64,000 nucleotides of DNA. Origin: Salvia splendens. Lineage: Eukaryota > Streptophyta > Magnoliopsida > Lamiales > Lamiaceae. Shown one piece after another: positions 1 to 12,696 of the stretch. The translations under genes and the position numbers were made by a program. The DNA lies in contig NC_056049.1 in the NCBI RefSeq assembly GCF_004379255.2, forward strand, positions 8,060,001 to 8,124,000, in the 5' to 3' direction. The notes under the pieces are model-generated. The model was not told the origin of the DNA. It was given only the letters and a program-made list of their open reading frames with translations, and ran no database searches. How positions within the stretch are numbered: the stretch's first letter is position 1; every line of letters begins with the position of its first letter.

Positions 1-824
1 GTCTCGAGTGCAGATCGTGTTTAAGTTTGAAGGTAGCAGGTCGGGTTCGAACAAAAAAAGAATGAGTTTTTATTCTTATGGGACAGAGGGTTAGTATTAG
101 TTTTATAATAAAATGTGACTTGAATAAGTTAGTGAAATGTGCGGTCTACCTACCATTTATAATAAAAATAAACCGGGACTTCTAATTGCGGACAGACTAA
201 ATGGTAAACTGAGACTTCTAATGACGGACGGATGGAATATGATATGCTACATACTTTATGTGAGTTCCTTATGTGAGTATCATTCTCGTTCGACGTACGT
301 TTAGCTTTGTTTGTTTTGTTTCTAAAACACTAAAAAAATTATTAAAAATTTTAATTTCACAAAATTCATAAAATTCAATTTTTATTTATTTATTTGAAGT
401 TATAGAGAAAACGAGTAAATCGAACTTTGACTTTTATGAATTTTATGAAATTAAATTTTTCAATAATATTTTGTTTATATATTAAAATTAAACAAATTAT
501 ATAAAATTAAAAAAACAACCTTGCATGTACGTCGAACGAGGATTGTATTCAAATAAGAAACTCGCGTTATATAACATATCATTTCTCCATATTTCAATAT
601 CAAATAATTTTTGAAAAAGCAAACAAAGTTTTTGTTACTACTTCTATTCTTTTACCTTTATTGGGAGTCAAAATTGATCTGTACTCGACTCATTTATTTT
701 TTTCCTTATTTAAAACTGAATAAGTGGAATTGTGGAAAAGCTAACCCATCTCTTTTTACATTTCTGAACAGATGTCAACAACCTTTCAACTTCAACATAA
801 TTTGACTTTATATTTTGGGCATAA
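1..824. other. AT-rich intergenic DNA with a fold-back element
   Basis: No gene is supported here. Positions 285-298 and 527-540 form a perfect 14-bp inverted repeat (CTCGTTCGACGTAC and its complement) around about 230 bp of A/T-rich sequence, which looks like a small fold-back or MITE element, but I could not find a convincing target-site duplication. Bases around 60-260 resemble the degraded edge of a Stowaway-like MITE. The short reading frame near 611-805 has biased, low-complexity composition and no recognisable domain. Confidence 0.5.
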
Positions 825-1156
825 GGCCATCCACGATAGGAATAGCCCAGTAATAGTTTAGTCATAACCTAGCCACAAATTCCTCATGCCACATTATCAA
901 TACTAAAAATCCTCCTGGCACATCATCAAAACAAGCAAATAGCCCAGACATAGCCTAGTCACATCACTAGCCACATCGCTAATAACAATTATATAAAAAT
1001 TAAATAATTAACAATCACACAATATACTTAATTTAATTTACGAGACATATACGGGAAATATTAATAATACTATTAAAATTTTAAAAAAAGTACAATAATT
1101 TAAAAAAAGTACAATGATTTAAAAAAATTACAATAATTTTAAAAAAGTACAATAAT

Positions 1157-2606
1157 TCACTCCTCGTCTCTGTCGTCGTCTCCTCCGTCGCTGTCGCCAC
1201 CATCGCCTCTGCCTCTGTCGCCACCATCGCCTCCGCCTCCGTCGCCACCTTCGCCCCCGCCTCTACTCACGCCGGTCTCCCTCCGTGCCGCCTCCAAATC
1301 CTCCTGCATGCTCAGGAGCAATGTTTGAAGCAAACTCTTCTCCACGGGGTCCACCGTCGCCTGCCATTCGGCCATCGTCTTGACCATCTGATTGCGCGTT
1401 TGTTGACGCGCGAAGAATTTGAGATCCGCTGTGGATTGGCCAAGGGAGGATGCCGACTGGACCTCCTGTGAACCCCCGGCTGCCCCCCTCGCCTCCCGTT
1501 GAGCCCGCTTGTGCCCAACCGGGCGAGTTCGGCGAGCGAACGAACGAGGGGTCGGGACCTCCTGGGCCATCTCGGGGAGGTCGTGGGAACCACCGCTGCT
1601 GCCACTGAAATCACCGGTATAGTTCAGTCGTTGCTTCTTCGGCCAGCCAGCATCGACACCTACTCGGAACTTCTCGGAGTCGTTCAGCACAAGATAGCAG
1701 TTCCAGTAGGTGAAGTCCTTATACAACCCGGGCTGGGGGAAGGCTTTCCCCGCTATCCTCCTGCAGTCTTCCTCCGTTTGGCCATTGCTCTGCATGCGGA
1801 GAATGTTGGCGTACAAACCAGAAAATTGTGAGATGGCAACCCATTCGGTCCCACCCCTTCCGGAAATCCTCCCCGTTGCGTCGCCTCCCCTCCGGGCAAA
1901 ATCTCTGGTAGGCTGCTGCTATCTTGCCCCACAAGTTGACGATCCTCTGGTTGTTAGAAACGAGAGGATCGTCGCAAACACTCACCCACGCCTTGGACAG
2001 CGCGACGTTCTCCGCATCCGTCCACCTTCTCCGTACCGAGTTGTCGTCCTCACCCGGCTGCGACGACTCCCCGACCTTCTTCCCCTTGCCCTTCTTCTTT
2101 GGGGCGCCACGACCCTGCACTGCTCCCCTCGTTTGAATGGGAGTATCCGGAACTCCGAGAATATCAAACCCCAACTCCTCTAAGGAAAAAACATCAAATT
2201 GCGTGAACTGCGCATCCGTTGGGGTCGATGTGTGCGAAGAAGCAATCGAAAAATCAAAACTGGGGCGATAGACGTCCCCCTCCCCCGGCGTCCCCTGCGT
2301 CGCCGGTACCCCTCCTGTCGGGGGCTGCATCGTCGTTCCCCCCCCGGCGGCATCATCTGCATCCCGGGCACCCCCCGGCATCATCTGCATCCCTGGCGCC
2401 CACCCCAGCATCATCTGCATACCGGGTTGCATCCCCGGTACCCCCTGCCACGCTGGCATACTCTCCCCAGCTGCCATCCCGGGCATCATCCCCTGCCACG
2501 GGTACATGTTGTAGTACCCTGGCATCGGACCCCATCCACCTCCCACGGGTACCGGGGAAGTTTGAGACCCCCTCGTCACTGGAGTACCTTCGTTGGTGTT
2601 CTCCAT
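1157..2606 (-). pseudogene. Myb/SANT-like Harbinger-associated protein, frameshifted
   Basis: The reading frame starts at the ATG at 2606, which aligns with the start of the copy in element D. It encodes a Met/Gly/Pro-rich N-terminal region, a basic KKKGKGKK stretch, then a Myb/SANT-like domain (RRRWTDAENVALSKAW...) and a C-terminal part like the NAM-associated domain (PQPGLYKDFTYWNCYLVL). It ends in an acidic Gly/Asp tail with its stop at 1157. A one-base loss near 1840-1850, relative to the element D copy, shifts the frame between the Myb domain and the C-terminal half, so the open frames are about 2606-1719 and 1816-1157. In PIF/Harbinger transposons the Myb-like protein helps bring the transposase to the nucleus and to the element ends; that role is inferred from the family. 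Confidence 0.8.
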
Positions 2607-2658
2607 TTCTCGGTGTTGATCTTGTACATAAATTAAGATAGAGAGAGTACTCGTTAAA

Positions 2659-2703
2659 ACAAGTGGTGCGAATGAAAATGACGTGCAAACCGCGTATATA
2701 TAG
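2659..2703 (-). promoter_or_regulatory. Predicted promoter and leader of element A ORF
   Basis: A TATA box (CTATATATACGCG read on the minus strand, about 2691-2703) lies about 90 bp upstream of the ATG at 2606. Between them, 2659-2677 holds a 19-base block (ACAAGTGGTGCGAATGAAA on the plus strand) found unchanged in elements D (37724-37742, other strand) and F (47493-47511), although F encodes a different protein. Confidence 0.6.
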
Positions 2704-3055
2704 TGTTTCGAAAAAAAAAATTCCGCTCGGCGGTGCGCTAGGCGATCCTGGAGCTGCAATAGCGCTGAGCGGATCGCCCAGCGCCCCGCCTAGCGCCGCA
2801 AAACCGCTGAGCGCTCGGCGGTTTTTAATTCCGAAATCCGCTGGGCGGTTGCAATGGACCGCCTAGCACCGGCGCTCGGCTAGGCGGTGCGCTAGGCGCC
2901 ATTACGGATGGCCTAAGTAAGTAAACATTGAATTTAAAATCAAAATAGAATCCAGTTATATTACATTGCAGAAAAAAAAAGAAAAAGGCGATTTTCCGTT
3001 GCCTTGGCGGCTCCCACATTCCAGCCCGATATTATGTGAGAGGGTTTAATCAGGA

Positions 3056-3245
3056 TACGCAATAGTCCGTTAAGGGGAAGGCCTTAACCCACTGACTGTC
3101 AGAAGCCCATCTCCCAAGGCCTTACATTTATGCCTAAGAGATGGAAGCAACTACACGACAACAGTGGGATTCGAACTCAAGCTCATTGCAGCAAGATCTG
3201 CCCCTCCGTTGCCAATTGCACTGCCCTGCAGGCATTATAGAGTAA
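3056..3245 (-). repeat. tRNA-derived SINE-like repeat
   Basis: Read on the minus strand, the segment contains an RNA polymerase III B-box-like sequence (GAGTTCGAATCCC, about 3166-3178) about 35-45 bp downstream of an A-box-like TGGCAACGGAGG. It is followed by a non-tRNA body and, further left, an A-rich stretch. This is the arrangement of a tRNA-derived SINE. It is not a tRNA gene because no cloverleaf can be closed around the B box. The exact ends are uncertain. Confidence 0.5.
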
Positions 3246-5872
3246 TATGACTTCAGATTTTGAACATAAGTAGGTAAACATTTCAAAGCAGAAATTTAAA
3301 TATACATGAGCATATTGCTAATGGCGGTGGCATAGATTATTAAAATATTGAGGGAAAAAAAGGGAAAGGAAGAAGATAAACCGCCCTTTGAGTATAAGCA
3401 AAGCAATACCTACTTTTATACCATGGTCTTATTGTATAATAATATAAACAGACAAATTTGTTAAATTCTTGCAATTTAAGTGCCTAAGTTGCCACACCCC
3501 TTTTTAGTCAATCTAATGCTAATGGGTGCGCATCGTCACATTTTATTATTTAGCTACCTTTGCTTGTATATATATTTATTTTTATTTTTGTATTAACATA
3601 TTTTCATATTCTATTAAAACTTCAACGTTGCCAATTTCGTGTTAAAGAATAACTTGCACAATTTAAAGATTTTACCATATTTCTAATCTAAACACAGTTG
3701 TTGTTAATTAGCTGTTGCTCCAAAGTTGGAAAATTTTGAATAACTGACACCTAACATAAATACGTTTATTATGCTATTGAACGATATGATACCAAATTTA
3801 GTCGTACAGTTTTTTTTATTATGTACCATATTTAGGAAGATTGTAATTAATTTGTATATATGCATTCTCTCTCTACTTGCAACCAATTATATTATCCATC
3901 TTTTCATAAATTCTGCCAGTTATTAGAATTAAAGAATATTTCTAAAAGAAATATAAATAATAAAATCAAATGGGGTATATTATAAAATAATTAAAAGAAT
4001 TTAAAGACTGAAACCGTACTACTTTATTATAACTTCCAATTAATGTATTACTCCATACTAATATGAACTGTATTTTTGTTCTGTAAATAATTAGGAGTAC
4101 CAGTGATTACAGTCCACCATTCCTCTTTCGAAAGAAGCTATTTTTTCTGTAGTTTTTTATGCTATTTATATAAAGATGACAGAATAATGATAATAACTTT
4201 TACCGAAAGTCTTATATAGCTATATATGCCATATTTTTGGACTTCTTTTTTCATTCCATTTAATACAATGCTCACCCAATTTTTGAGAGCATTAACAAGA
4301 AAAATATTTAATAATTTTCGTGCTGTTGATAAGATATTAAATACAAATTGATTCTCCACTTGAATAGCTTAAGGTTTAAATTGAAGACCATTACCCTAAT
4401 TCCCTAAAGAAATATATGTATGGAATGGTGAGTAAATTCGGATTATGTCAAATGCTAGTAATTCAGTAGTCTTGAATAAATATTGATTCGTTGTTTTATA
4501 TCATGCTTAACTAAATCTTTAAAATACTTTATGGTACAAAAGTTTTAATTGCTACTTTACTTATATTATGGCTATACTTTATTTCTTAGTTAAATCATTT
4601 TTTTATATTCATTTATTCTAAAATACTTAGTTTAGTTGGGCGCTAAATATACATTGTCTCCAAATTCTTTAATTTGCATTATTTCATGTACTTACTACTG
4701 AAAACAAATCACTTCATCCATGCTTTTACATAACTTTTTGGCATGGAATGGATGTAAATATGCTTAATAATAGTCAAAATTTGGACAACCAACTCAACTA
4801 ACCTTTAGAAATAATTAATTGATCATGCTAGTTGCTACAATCAACGCATTAAGTGGTGAATAGTGATGCAACGGTTTACAAAGTGATGTTTGATCATTCT
4901 ATAAATAATTTAAAGTCAAGTTCATCAAGAATACAAAAGAACAAATCTGTTAATTGTTTTTGAAATCAAACTCATCAAGAATGAAAAAGGACAAATTTGT
5001 TAATGTATAGATAAAAAATAAAAACATGTCATCCATGCATATCCCATATTTATATATTTTTACATTGAGTCTTTTTATTTTTAGTTATAATATATGAATG
5101 ACTTTTTCTCTCTATCTCTAGTACTAAATTAATATTATATTAAAATTGGTATCATCTACAACTAAAACTATTTTTATGAACCGAAGTAGTTATTTTACAG
5201 AAAATACAAGTATAACCATAATACTATTTACCAGAATAAGTGATATATAATTGGAAATAATAAATGATACTACCATAATATAAGTGTGAAGGAAACAAAC
5301 TAGGTGGTTAGCTCGATTTCACTGTCTCTGGATTATTCAACTAATTTTGCCACCCATCATTTCGGTCCAAATATAGCTTCTATCTCTGCACACAAACTTA
5401 ATGAAAATTATCCGTATTTAGTAACTTGTTACTCTATATACTGACCATCACAATAACATTTCTCGAAATAAAATAATTGTTGCTAATTCCAGTAATAAGG
5501 CTATTTTTGAATTCATATACAAACTTCACTCATTTTGTAATAAATTTTTTTACGAGGTGAGAATACATTCAAACTTAATACTTGTCAACTTGGATGTTAA
5601 TTTCAGATGCAATTAATTAAAAAAAGTGATGACATTCTTGAATAGTTCAAATTTAAGAGGAACAAAATTAAAGGGAAAAAAGACCACGGCTCTACCGTAT
5701 TTAATTGGAAAAAAGTAAAGATGTAAGTAGACTAAAAAGATGATTGTGGAACATTTGTAAAAAGAAAAATCCAAGAAAAGAAAAGAAATGGGTAAAAAGA
5801 AACGCCAAAAGTCATTATCAAATGTTTGTTTTGCGAATTGTCCTTCAATAATAAGCCTCTGTGGTAGGCCGC

Positions 5873-5881
5873 ACTATATAT
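5873..5881 (+). promoter_or_regulatory. Predicted TATA box of the lyase gene
   Basis: CTATATATG lies about 120 bp upstream of the chosen ATG (5998) and is followed by a pyrimidine-rich leader and a (GA)n run just before the start codon. Its position argues against using the in-frame upstream ATG at 5788, which lies upstream of the TATA box. Confidence 0.5.
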
Positions 5882-5997
5882 GTTGCAGTAACTGTTGCCT
5901 CACACATTCTCATATTCCCACACACTTCTCTCCACACCACAAAACACCAGAAATTTATTTTATCTCTTCCACACTAGAGAGAGAGAGAGAGAAGAAA

Positions 5998-8900
5998 ATG
6001 GGGAGGAAGATACAATGTAGTTGGAATTTGAGTTGCTTGGCTCTTCTTCTTCAAATATTCTTGCTTACACAATGTTCTGCATCAAGATGGCAGTTAAGTC
6101 TCCAATTAATCATCTTTTATTTTTTTTCCCTTCAAATTAATTGTTATGATATGTGCATGGTGATTAAATACATGCATGTATGAGGTCAAGATAGTCTGTT
6201 TATGTTCAATTTTACTTTTCTCTAATGTTCACTTTCTCTTCTCTGTTCTTCACTTCTCTGGATGCTTTTGTCAATTCCCTTTTTTTATTGAATTTTTTCA
6301 CATATTTTGGATGCATGCCTCGAAAAGTTAATTTGTAAACTTATTAATATATCTAGTGGGCATATATTAGTAGTAAAATATAAATAGTACATGGCTCAAG
6401 AAGTAGCATTATATATTACTATAAATACAAACAAAAGATAAAACCAATCTATATGCATAGTTTTGAAGGAATTCCTCTGTTTTGCCTTGAAAAGCTATAT
6501 GTATGTACTCCCATTCTCTCTCTCTCTATTATATGTATGTACTCCCATTCTCTCTCTAGATGTGATATGTATTGTATATATATACATTACATGCATAGTA
6601 GCATGATTATGTGGCAGGGAAAGTTAGTTTGGTGCACTCCCGTGATCACCTCCCATTCCCAACAAAAAAGTTGATTCCATCACACACATCATTCACTTTC
6701 TTTGCATCCCTCCTATCTAGATACTACTATTATGATTTATTTAATTAAATAGTACTGTATTAGTATTGCTCATCTTTAAAACTAGGAATGTTTCTTTTCT
6801 TCATTCCTACGCACTTTGTGATAATTTATAAGAAATTTTCTCTACACCTTATATTATATGCAAATAAATCTTCTTAATTGGAGTACTACATTTTTTTACA
6901 AATTTTAAATTTTTATTTAAGTGCAGAAAGGTTCACAAAAATGAGACCGATGGGGAAACATATTACCCTCCAGTAAAGTTGCATGATTTCGACGACCACG
7001 TAAGCACTATGTTTCTTGAATTCTTTACAAAATAAAAATGTTCTACATTATCATAAAAAATAAATTAAAATTATTATATGCAGGTAGTCTTGGACAATGG
7101 CATCCTCAATGTGACTCTATCAACTCCAGAGGGCATGATCACTAGAATAACATACAATGGAATTGAAAATCTACTCAAACAAGAGTACAATGAAAACAAC
7201 AGAGGGTACACACACACCATTTTCTTCTTTGTGCAATGTTAAGGTTTGATGCCTGTAGAAAATTATTTCTAGTTTAATGATCATGCAATGAATATTCAAA
7301 TTCCATGCCTTGTGAAAACATGAAATTAAATTTATAGGTATTGGGATCTTGTTTGGAGCTCACCTGACCACCCTAAAGAAATTTTTGACAAGTTAGTAAT
7401 GCCTCATCCTTTTCTCATTCCAATTGTTAAAGCAAATGAAATTAATTTGTTATAGTTGAAATGATGCAGGCTTGATGGAACTAATCTTTTTGTTGTACAC
7501 GAAGACGAAGAACAAGTGGAGCTCTCGTTCGTTCGGACTTGGGATTCTTCGCAGACGGGGCTTCTTCCCCTCAACATTGACAAAAGGTATATTCGACTCG
7601 TCTAACATGATCTTGACTTGTCAGACAGTCTAACACGAGTTTTATGTCTTAACGGGAAGGTTCATAATGCTGCGCGGGTGCCCTGGATTCTACTCGTATG
7701 CAATATTCGAGCGCCTCCAAGGCTGGCCGGATCTTCACTTGTCTCAGGGAAGGATAGTGTTTAAGCTACAAGAAAATATGTAAAGCTTTGTCATCTCTCT
7801 ATGTACTAATTTTAGCTAAGGTTGGGTGATTTAAGGATTGTGTTTTGTTCTTTAGCTTTCAATACATGGCAATATCGGACGACAGGCAGAGGATTATGCC
7901 AACAAGCGAAGACCGGAACAGAAGCCAGGTTCTAGACTACCCGGAAGCAGTTCTGTTAACGAATCCAAGCAACGCTTTCCTCACAGGAGAGGTAATTTTT
8001 GTTGAGTGACTCGAACTCCCAACCTACTTTTTGAAAATAATGTGTGAGGTTACTAGCTTGAAGTTGTAAAATTTTATACACGTGGCATGTACAGGTGGAC
8101 GACAAGTACCAATACTCGAGCGACAACAAGGACAGTCTGGTCCACGGCTGGATAGCCCCAGATCTTCCAACAGGGTTCTGGATCATCACCCCGAGCAACG
8201 AGTTCAAGACGGCCGGGCCCATGAAGCAGGACCTCACCTCGCACGCCGGCCCAATCGCCCTGTCCGTAAGTGGGCCCGTTAAAAACAAAACTTAATATAC
8301 TATTTTGCAAACAATGATTGAAAAAATGCATGATGTATACAGATGTTCTTCAGCGCTCACTATGCCGGCCTGCCGCTGGAGCTGGAGTTCCGGGGTGGCG
8401 AGCCGTGGAAGAAGGTGTTCGGACCCGTGTTCGTCTACTTGAACTCGGTTCAACCTGGCCAAGATCCACTCTCATTGTGGCCTGATGCCAAGCAACAGGT
8501 AACTGCAAACCTTTTCCTTTTTCAAGACTTTAAACAGCTTTAGCATGTAATTTCTTACATAGATACTCTGTTAGATGCTCGTAGAAACGCAACATTGGCC
8601 GTATGATTTCCTGGCGTCGGACGACTTCCCTCGTGCCAAGCAGAGAGGCAGAGTAAGCGGCCGGTTACTTGTCCGTGACAGGTAGTAAATAAAAAAATAT
8701 TTCTTGAATCACAAACTTAAATTTGGAAAGTTTTGTTCATTTTTTTCTGGGTCCCTCTCTGATTATGCCTTGTTTGGTTCAGTTTTATCTACAAACGCCT
8801 TATGACCCCTAGCAATGCATACATTGGACTTGCTTCCCCCGGGGATCCAGGATCATGGCAGAGAGAAAACAAGGTTAATATCTTCAAATCTTCCACAATC

Positions 8901-10053
8901 CAACTTGTTAACAATATTTCATTTAAGCCTAACATGGTTTATTTTTGTTGGATGTATACAGGGCTATCAGTTTTGGAGCCAATGTGATGCTTTAGGATAC
9001 TTCAAAATCAATAACATCAGAGCTGGAAACTATAGCCTCTATGCTTGGGTGCCCGGGATCATCGGAGACTACAAGTACAACGTTCCGATCAACATCGAAC
9101 CAGGTTAGGACAGTCTCTTCACTACATAAAAAACTCTGTGTTTTTTCCTTAACAAACAAACATGATGTTTTTCTTCATTGAAGGAAGTAAGATTAGGCTG
9201 AAGAATCTTGTGTATGATCCTCCGAGGGACGGGCCTACAGTGTGGGAAATCGGGGTCCCAGACCGTTCTGCTGCTGAGTTCTACGTGCCTGATCCAAACC
9301 CGGCTCTCATGAACCAGCTCTACAATGTCCACCCCGACAGGTTAGCAAACACTGCTTTTTTTTCCACAATATTCACATGATCACGAGCAATGCAGCGATA
9401 AACTTTGCTTAAAATTCCACAGATTCCGGCAGTATGGCTTGTGGGATCGTTACACAGATCTGTACCCGGATGAGGATTTGGTGTATTCGGTCGAAACAAG
9501 CGTCTATCAGACAGATTGGTACTTTGCTCATGTGAATAGGTAGGTATTTTTTACATAAACCTAATTAGTAGTACATTTGCTACAAGTGAAAACTTTTCTT
9601 GCAGAAACATAGGAAACAAAACCTATGTCCCAACAACATGGAGGGTTCTATTCAACCTCACAGACGTCGACGCTTCAGCAAACTACACCCTGCGGATCGC
9701 ACTGGCCTCGGCCAACGATGCTGAGCTGCAGGTGATCATTCTTGGACTTGGGATGAGGTTTAGCTAGTGTTTGTGTTTTGATGTTATGAGATTGGTGTTT
9801 GTAGGTGAGGATCAACGGGGAGGTGGGAGAGGCTCCATGTTTTACGACGGGGCTAATTGGGAAGGACAATTCGATTGCTAGACATGGAATCCATGGACTG
9901 TATTGGCTTTATAGTGTGAGTGTAAGAGGTTCTGTTCTTGTTTGTGGGCAAAATGCAATGTTGTTGACTCAACTAAGAGGATCTAGCCCTTGGAGAGGGA
10001 TCATGTATGATTATATTCGTTTAGAGGGTCCATCTTCGAATATTCAGACATGA
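5998..10053 (+). CDS. Rhamnogalacturonan endolyase (PL4 family), secreted
   Basis: The enzyme cleaves the rhamnose-galacturonic acid backbone of rhamnogalacturonan I by beta-elimination in the cell wall. Sixteen exons with GT-AG introns can be placed: 5998-6092, 6927-6999, 7084-7205, 7338-7391, 7470-7586, 7660-7779, 7856-7991, 8095-8265, 8343-8498, 8575-8681, 8783-8873, 8962-9103, 9184-9340, 9423-9539, 9605-9731 and 9805-10053. They sum to 2034 nt (677 aa), usual for the plant family. Residues 1-28 form a signal peptide with hydrophobic core CLALLLQIFLLT. The catalytic N-terminal domain follows (GILNVTLSTPEG, GCPGFYSYAIFERLQGWPD), then the fibronectin-III-like middle (GRVSGRLLVRD) and the C-terminal carbohydrate-binding-like domain (YGLWDRYTDLYPDEDL). 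The start at 5998 is preferred over the in-frame ATG at 5788 because it gives the signal peptide and lies downstream of a TATA box. The gene appears intact. I did not assign catalytic residues. Confidence 0.93.
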
Positions 10054-10265
10054 AAAATATACTAGTATACATTAACTGAGGTAGAATGAAAGAGAAAAGG
10101 AGTTTATCGTTTGTAAAATTGTGTACTTGTCTCATCTATAGTTAACCTAAAATCGTTGAATGTTAATGCAGTTAATTCTATGACTAAAAATCAGCTAATT
10201 AAGCTCATTTAAATTTTTGAACGAAGACTTCATAAGAAAATTTGAAGTCTTAGTACTATCCCTAG
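10054..10265. other. 3' flank of the lyase gene
   Basis: This is AT-rich DNA holding the presumed 3' untranslated region of the lyase. No other feature is seen before the TRIM begins at 10266. Confidence 0.4.
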
Positions 10266-10906
10266 TGATAGAAATCCATGGGTTCCATCCTAAAACCAAT
10301 TGGTGATAGGAGGAGGGGCCCATGAGACTTATATACTAGTTTACCGATGTGAGACAGTTATATGTTATATTTTTAGTTTCAATTGCCAACACCCTCCCTC
10401 AAACCCTTCAAGGTGAAAGTTATATGTTATATTTTTAGTTTCAATTGTCACCCTTCAAGGTGAACCTTGGAGGTGTTGGAATTTTTTCTAATCGATTGGA
10501 CAATCGGTCCAATTTTATATGTTATATTTTTAGTTTCAATTGCCAACACCCTCCCTCAAACCCTTCAAGGTGAACCTTGGAGGGGTTGGAATTTTTTCTA
10601 ATCGATTGGACAATCGGTCCAATTTTTTTCGGTCGGTTGGGACCACTTGGCCCAAATTTTCAGCCCAGTTATACTGCTGGGTCAGTCATTTTTTTCGGTT
10701 TCAGCCCAAATATACTGCTGGGTCAGTTAAATATGACCCACAGTCGGCGACCCGCTCTGATACTATGATAGAAATCTATGGGTTCCATCCTAAAACCAAT
10801 TGGTGATAGGAGGAGGGGCCCATGAGACTTATATACTAGTTTCAGTTTTCTCTTGACACCAATGTGGGACAGTTATATGTTATATTTTTAGTTTCAATTG
10901 CCAACA
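10266..10906 (-). mobile_element. TRIM: miniature LTR retrotransposon, no coding capacity
   Basis: Two direct repeats, 10266-10391 and 10766-10906, begin TGATAGAAAT and end GCCAACA, so on the minus strand they read TGTTGGC...ATCA with the TG...CA ends of an LTR. Just inside the right LTR the minus strand reads TAGTATCAGAGCGG, a close match to the initiator-methionine tRNA primer-binding site. Just inside the left LTR it reads GTTTGAGGGAGGG, a polypurine tract. The flanks CCTAG (10261-10265) and CCTAT (10907-10911) are a one-mismatch target-site duplication. The internal region of about 370 bp encodes nothing and contains a partial duplication of its own polypurine-side sequence (10392-10620). 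Confidence 0.82.
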
Positions 10907-11524
10907 CCTATGAGCCTAATATTTTACTCCATATTGTTACCGTTTCCCCGGTAATAAGGAAATTTGAATTCTTTAGTACTTGGCATAGTCCAAACTTTCA
11001 TAGGCCACACCTTATTTTTATTACCACGAGATAAATTTGTAAATTTCAAATATAGCTCATTCAATAATAGTCTTTCTATTTTTATAAAAGATGTTTTAAT
11101 TTTCTTTTTAGTTTGTTCCAGTTAAGATGTTACATTAAAAAAAAATTCTCTCTCACGTCATTATATAAAAATATATTTTCTCTCTTCGCTTAATATACAA
11201 AACAAAATCTCCTAAAATCTCGTGTCATGCCAGAAATGTGACATCTTTTGTGGGACGGAGTACTTAATAATATACCAACGAATTATAATACAGTTAGTAG
11301 CGCGGAGCTGTGGTAACCTTGAGGTCACAGATTCAAACCATGCCATTCGTTGGAACTTGAGAAACTATCCACCTTAATCCGCAATCCGATCAAACAGGAT
11401 TAATCGAATTCTGTCAAAGACAACTTCGATACACCCGTGGTCAAAATATGTATACCCTGTAATAAAATGAGAATCTGGAGTGTAAAACATTATAATTGAG
11501 AATTCTATTTAATATGAGAACTAA
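10907..11524. other. Intergenic spacer with a MITE remnant and SINE-like segment
   Basis: About 11070-11265 ends in GTGGGACGGAGTA, a degraded Stowaway-type end. About 11290-11470 contains a B-box-like AGATTCAAACC and a body resembling a tRNA-derived SINE, with uncertain ends. No gene is supported. Confidence 0.4.
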
Positions 11525-11960
11525 GGCCATGTTTGGTTGCCGAGATTTTATCTGGCAAAGTAATTTGATTCCTTAAATTGTAAATTCATGTGTTTGTTTC
11601 GGTTTTTAATTAAACCGGGAAAGTAATCAGAATCCCGAGACAAGGAAAGTTAGTATAACCTTCCAGGATTCTGAATCCTAACTTTTTTAGGTATTTTTTT
11701 TCCTAGTTTAAGGATTCTTACATATTTAATGCAATATAAATATAATTTTATTATTATTATTATTATTATTAATTACAATGCATTAAAAATAATTTAAAAT
11801 TATAAACCATACTAAATTACGGTATAATAAATAACTATAATCAATATTAACATAATTATAACTATATTATTATAATATTTATATATATTTTATTTAATAA
11901 TAATTAATAATTTATTAAATAATTAAAATATAATTATATAATAGTATAAATTATTTAATA

Positions 11961-12185
11961 CTCCCCCCGTCCCACAAGAATATGCACTCTTTCCTTTTTA
12001 GTCCGTCCCACAAGAATATACACTTTCTAATTTTGAAAAGTCTTTTATCTCTAATGAGGTGATGATCCATTCTCCACTAACAATACTTTAATTACTTTTT
12101 TCTCTCTACATCTCTCTTACTTCACCAATTTTACATTAAAACTCATGCCGATCCTAAAGTGCATATTTTTTGGGGACGGATGGAG
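11961..12185. mobile_element. Stowaway-like MITE nested in the Tourist-like element
   Basis: The ends CTCCCCCCGTCCCACAAGAA and ...GGGGACGGATGGAG are inverted repeats of the Tc1/mariner Stowaway type, flanked by TA dinucleotides. The element is about 225 bp and non-coding. Confidence 0.75.
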
Positions 12186-12477
12186 TAATAAATAATAATT
12201 ATTTTTATAAATTATAATTAATCAATAAAGCCATAGTGATATTTCAAATTCTAAATTTATTCAATTATAATATCCATAAATATTACAACTATAATTATAA
12301 TAATCATATTTTCATTTATAATTATAATACTCCATGTAACTATAATTACAATTATATTATTATATATTATGATATCCATATTTAATTAATAAATATAATA
12401 ATATAATTATTATCAATTGTAATTAATAATTAATTAAAAATTTTATATTATTATTTTTTATATAAATAAAAATAATA

Positions 12478-12696
12478 CTCCCTCCGTCCCATAAAAATAT
12501 GTGCACTTTCCATTTTCGCCCGTCTCATAAAAATATGTGCATTCCATTTTTGGAAAGTTATATCAATTTAATACTGTAGGTCTCACTATCCACTAACTCT
12601 ATTTTAACTACAATTCTCCTCATCTCTCTTACTTTACCATTTTTTCTTAATTCCCGTGCCATCTCATCCACCCATATTTTTATGGGACGGAGAGAG
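12478..12696. mobile_element. Second Stowaway-like MITE in the same host element
   Basis: The ends CTCCCTCCGTCCCATAAAAA and ...TATGGGACGGAGAGAG are inverted repeats, flanked by TA on both sides. At 219 bp it is closely related to the MITE at 11961-12185. Confidence 0.75.

Larger units (their letters stand above)
825..2913 (-). mobile_element. PIF/Harbinger-like element A (Myb-like ORF only)
   Basis: The element is bounded by imperfect terminal inverted repeats, GGCCATCCACGAT at the left and ATTACGGATGGCC at the right, and is flanked by 3-bp direct repeats TAA (822-824 and 2914-2916), as expected of PIF/Harbinger transposons. The right end holds GC-rich subterminal repeats built on GCGCTAGGCGGT, nearly identical to the left end of element D (37462-39507). 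It carries one gene, on the minus strand, a Myb/SANT-like protein broken by a frameshift. No transposase sequence is present between the ends, so it could only move with a transposase supplied from elsewhere. Confidence 0.88.
2917..5997. other. Intergenic spacer upstream of the rhamnogalacturonan lyase
   Basis: This is AT-rich spacer with no supported gene apart from the SINE-like repeat at 3056-3245. Short open frames near 3704-3886 and 4162-4359 have neither domains nor coding bias. The last 130 bp contain the predicted promoter and GA-rich leader of the lyase gene. Confidence 0.5.

Noticed and set aside
5788..5997. Upstream in-frame ATG of the lyase
   Set aside because: It lies upstream of the predicted TATA box and would bury the signal peptide 70 residues inside the protein.
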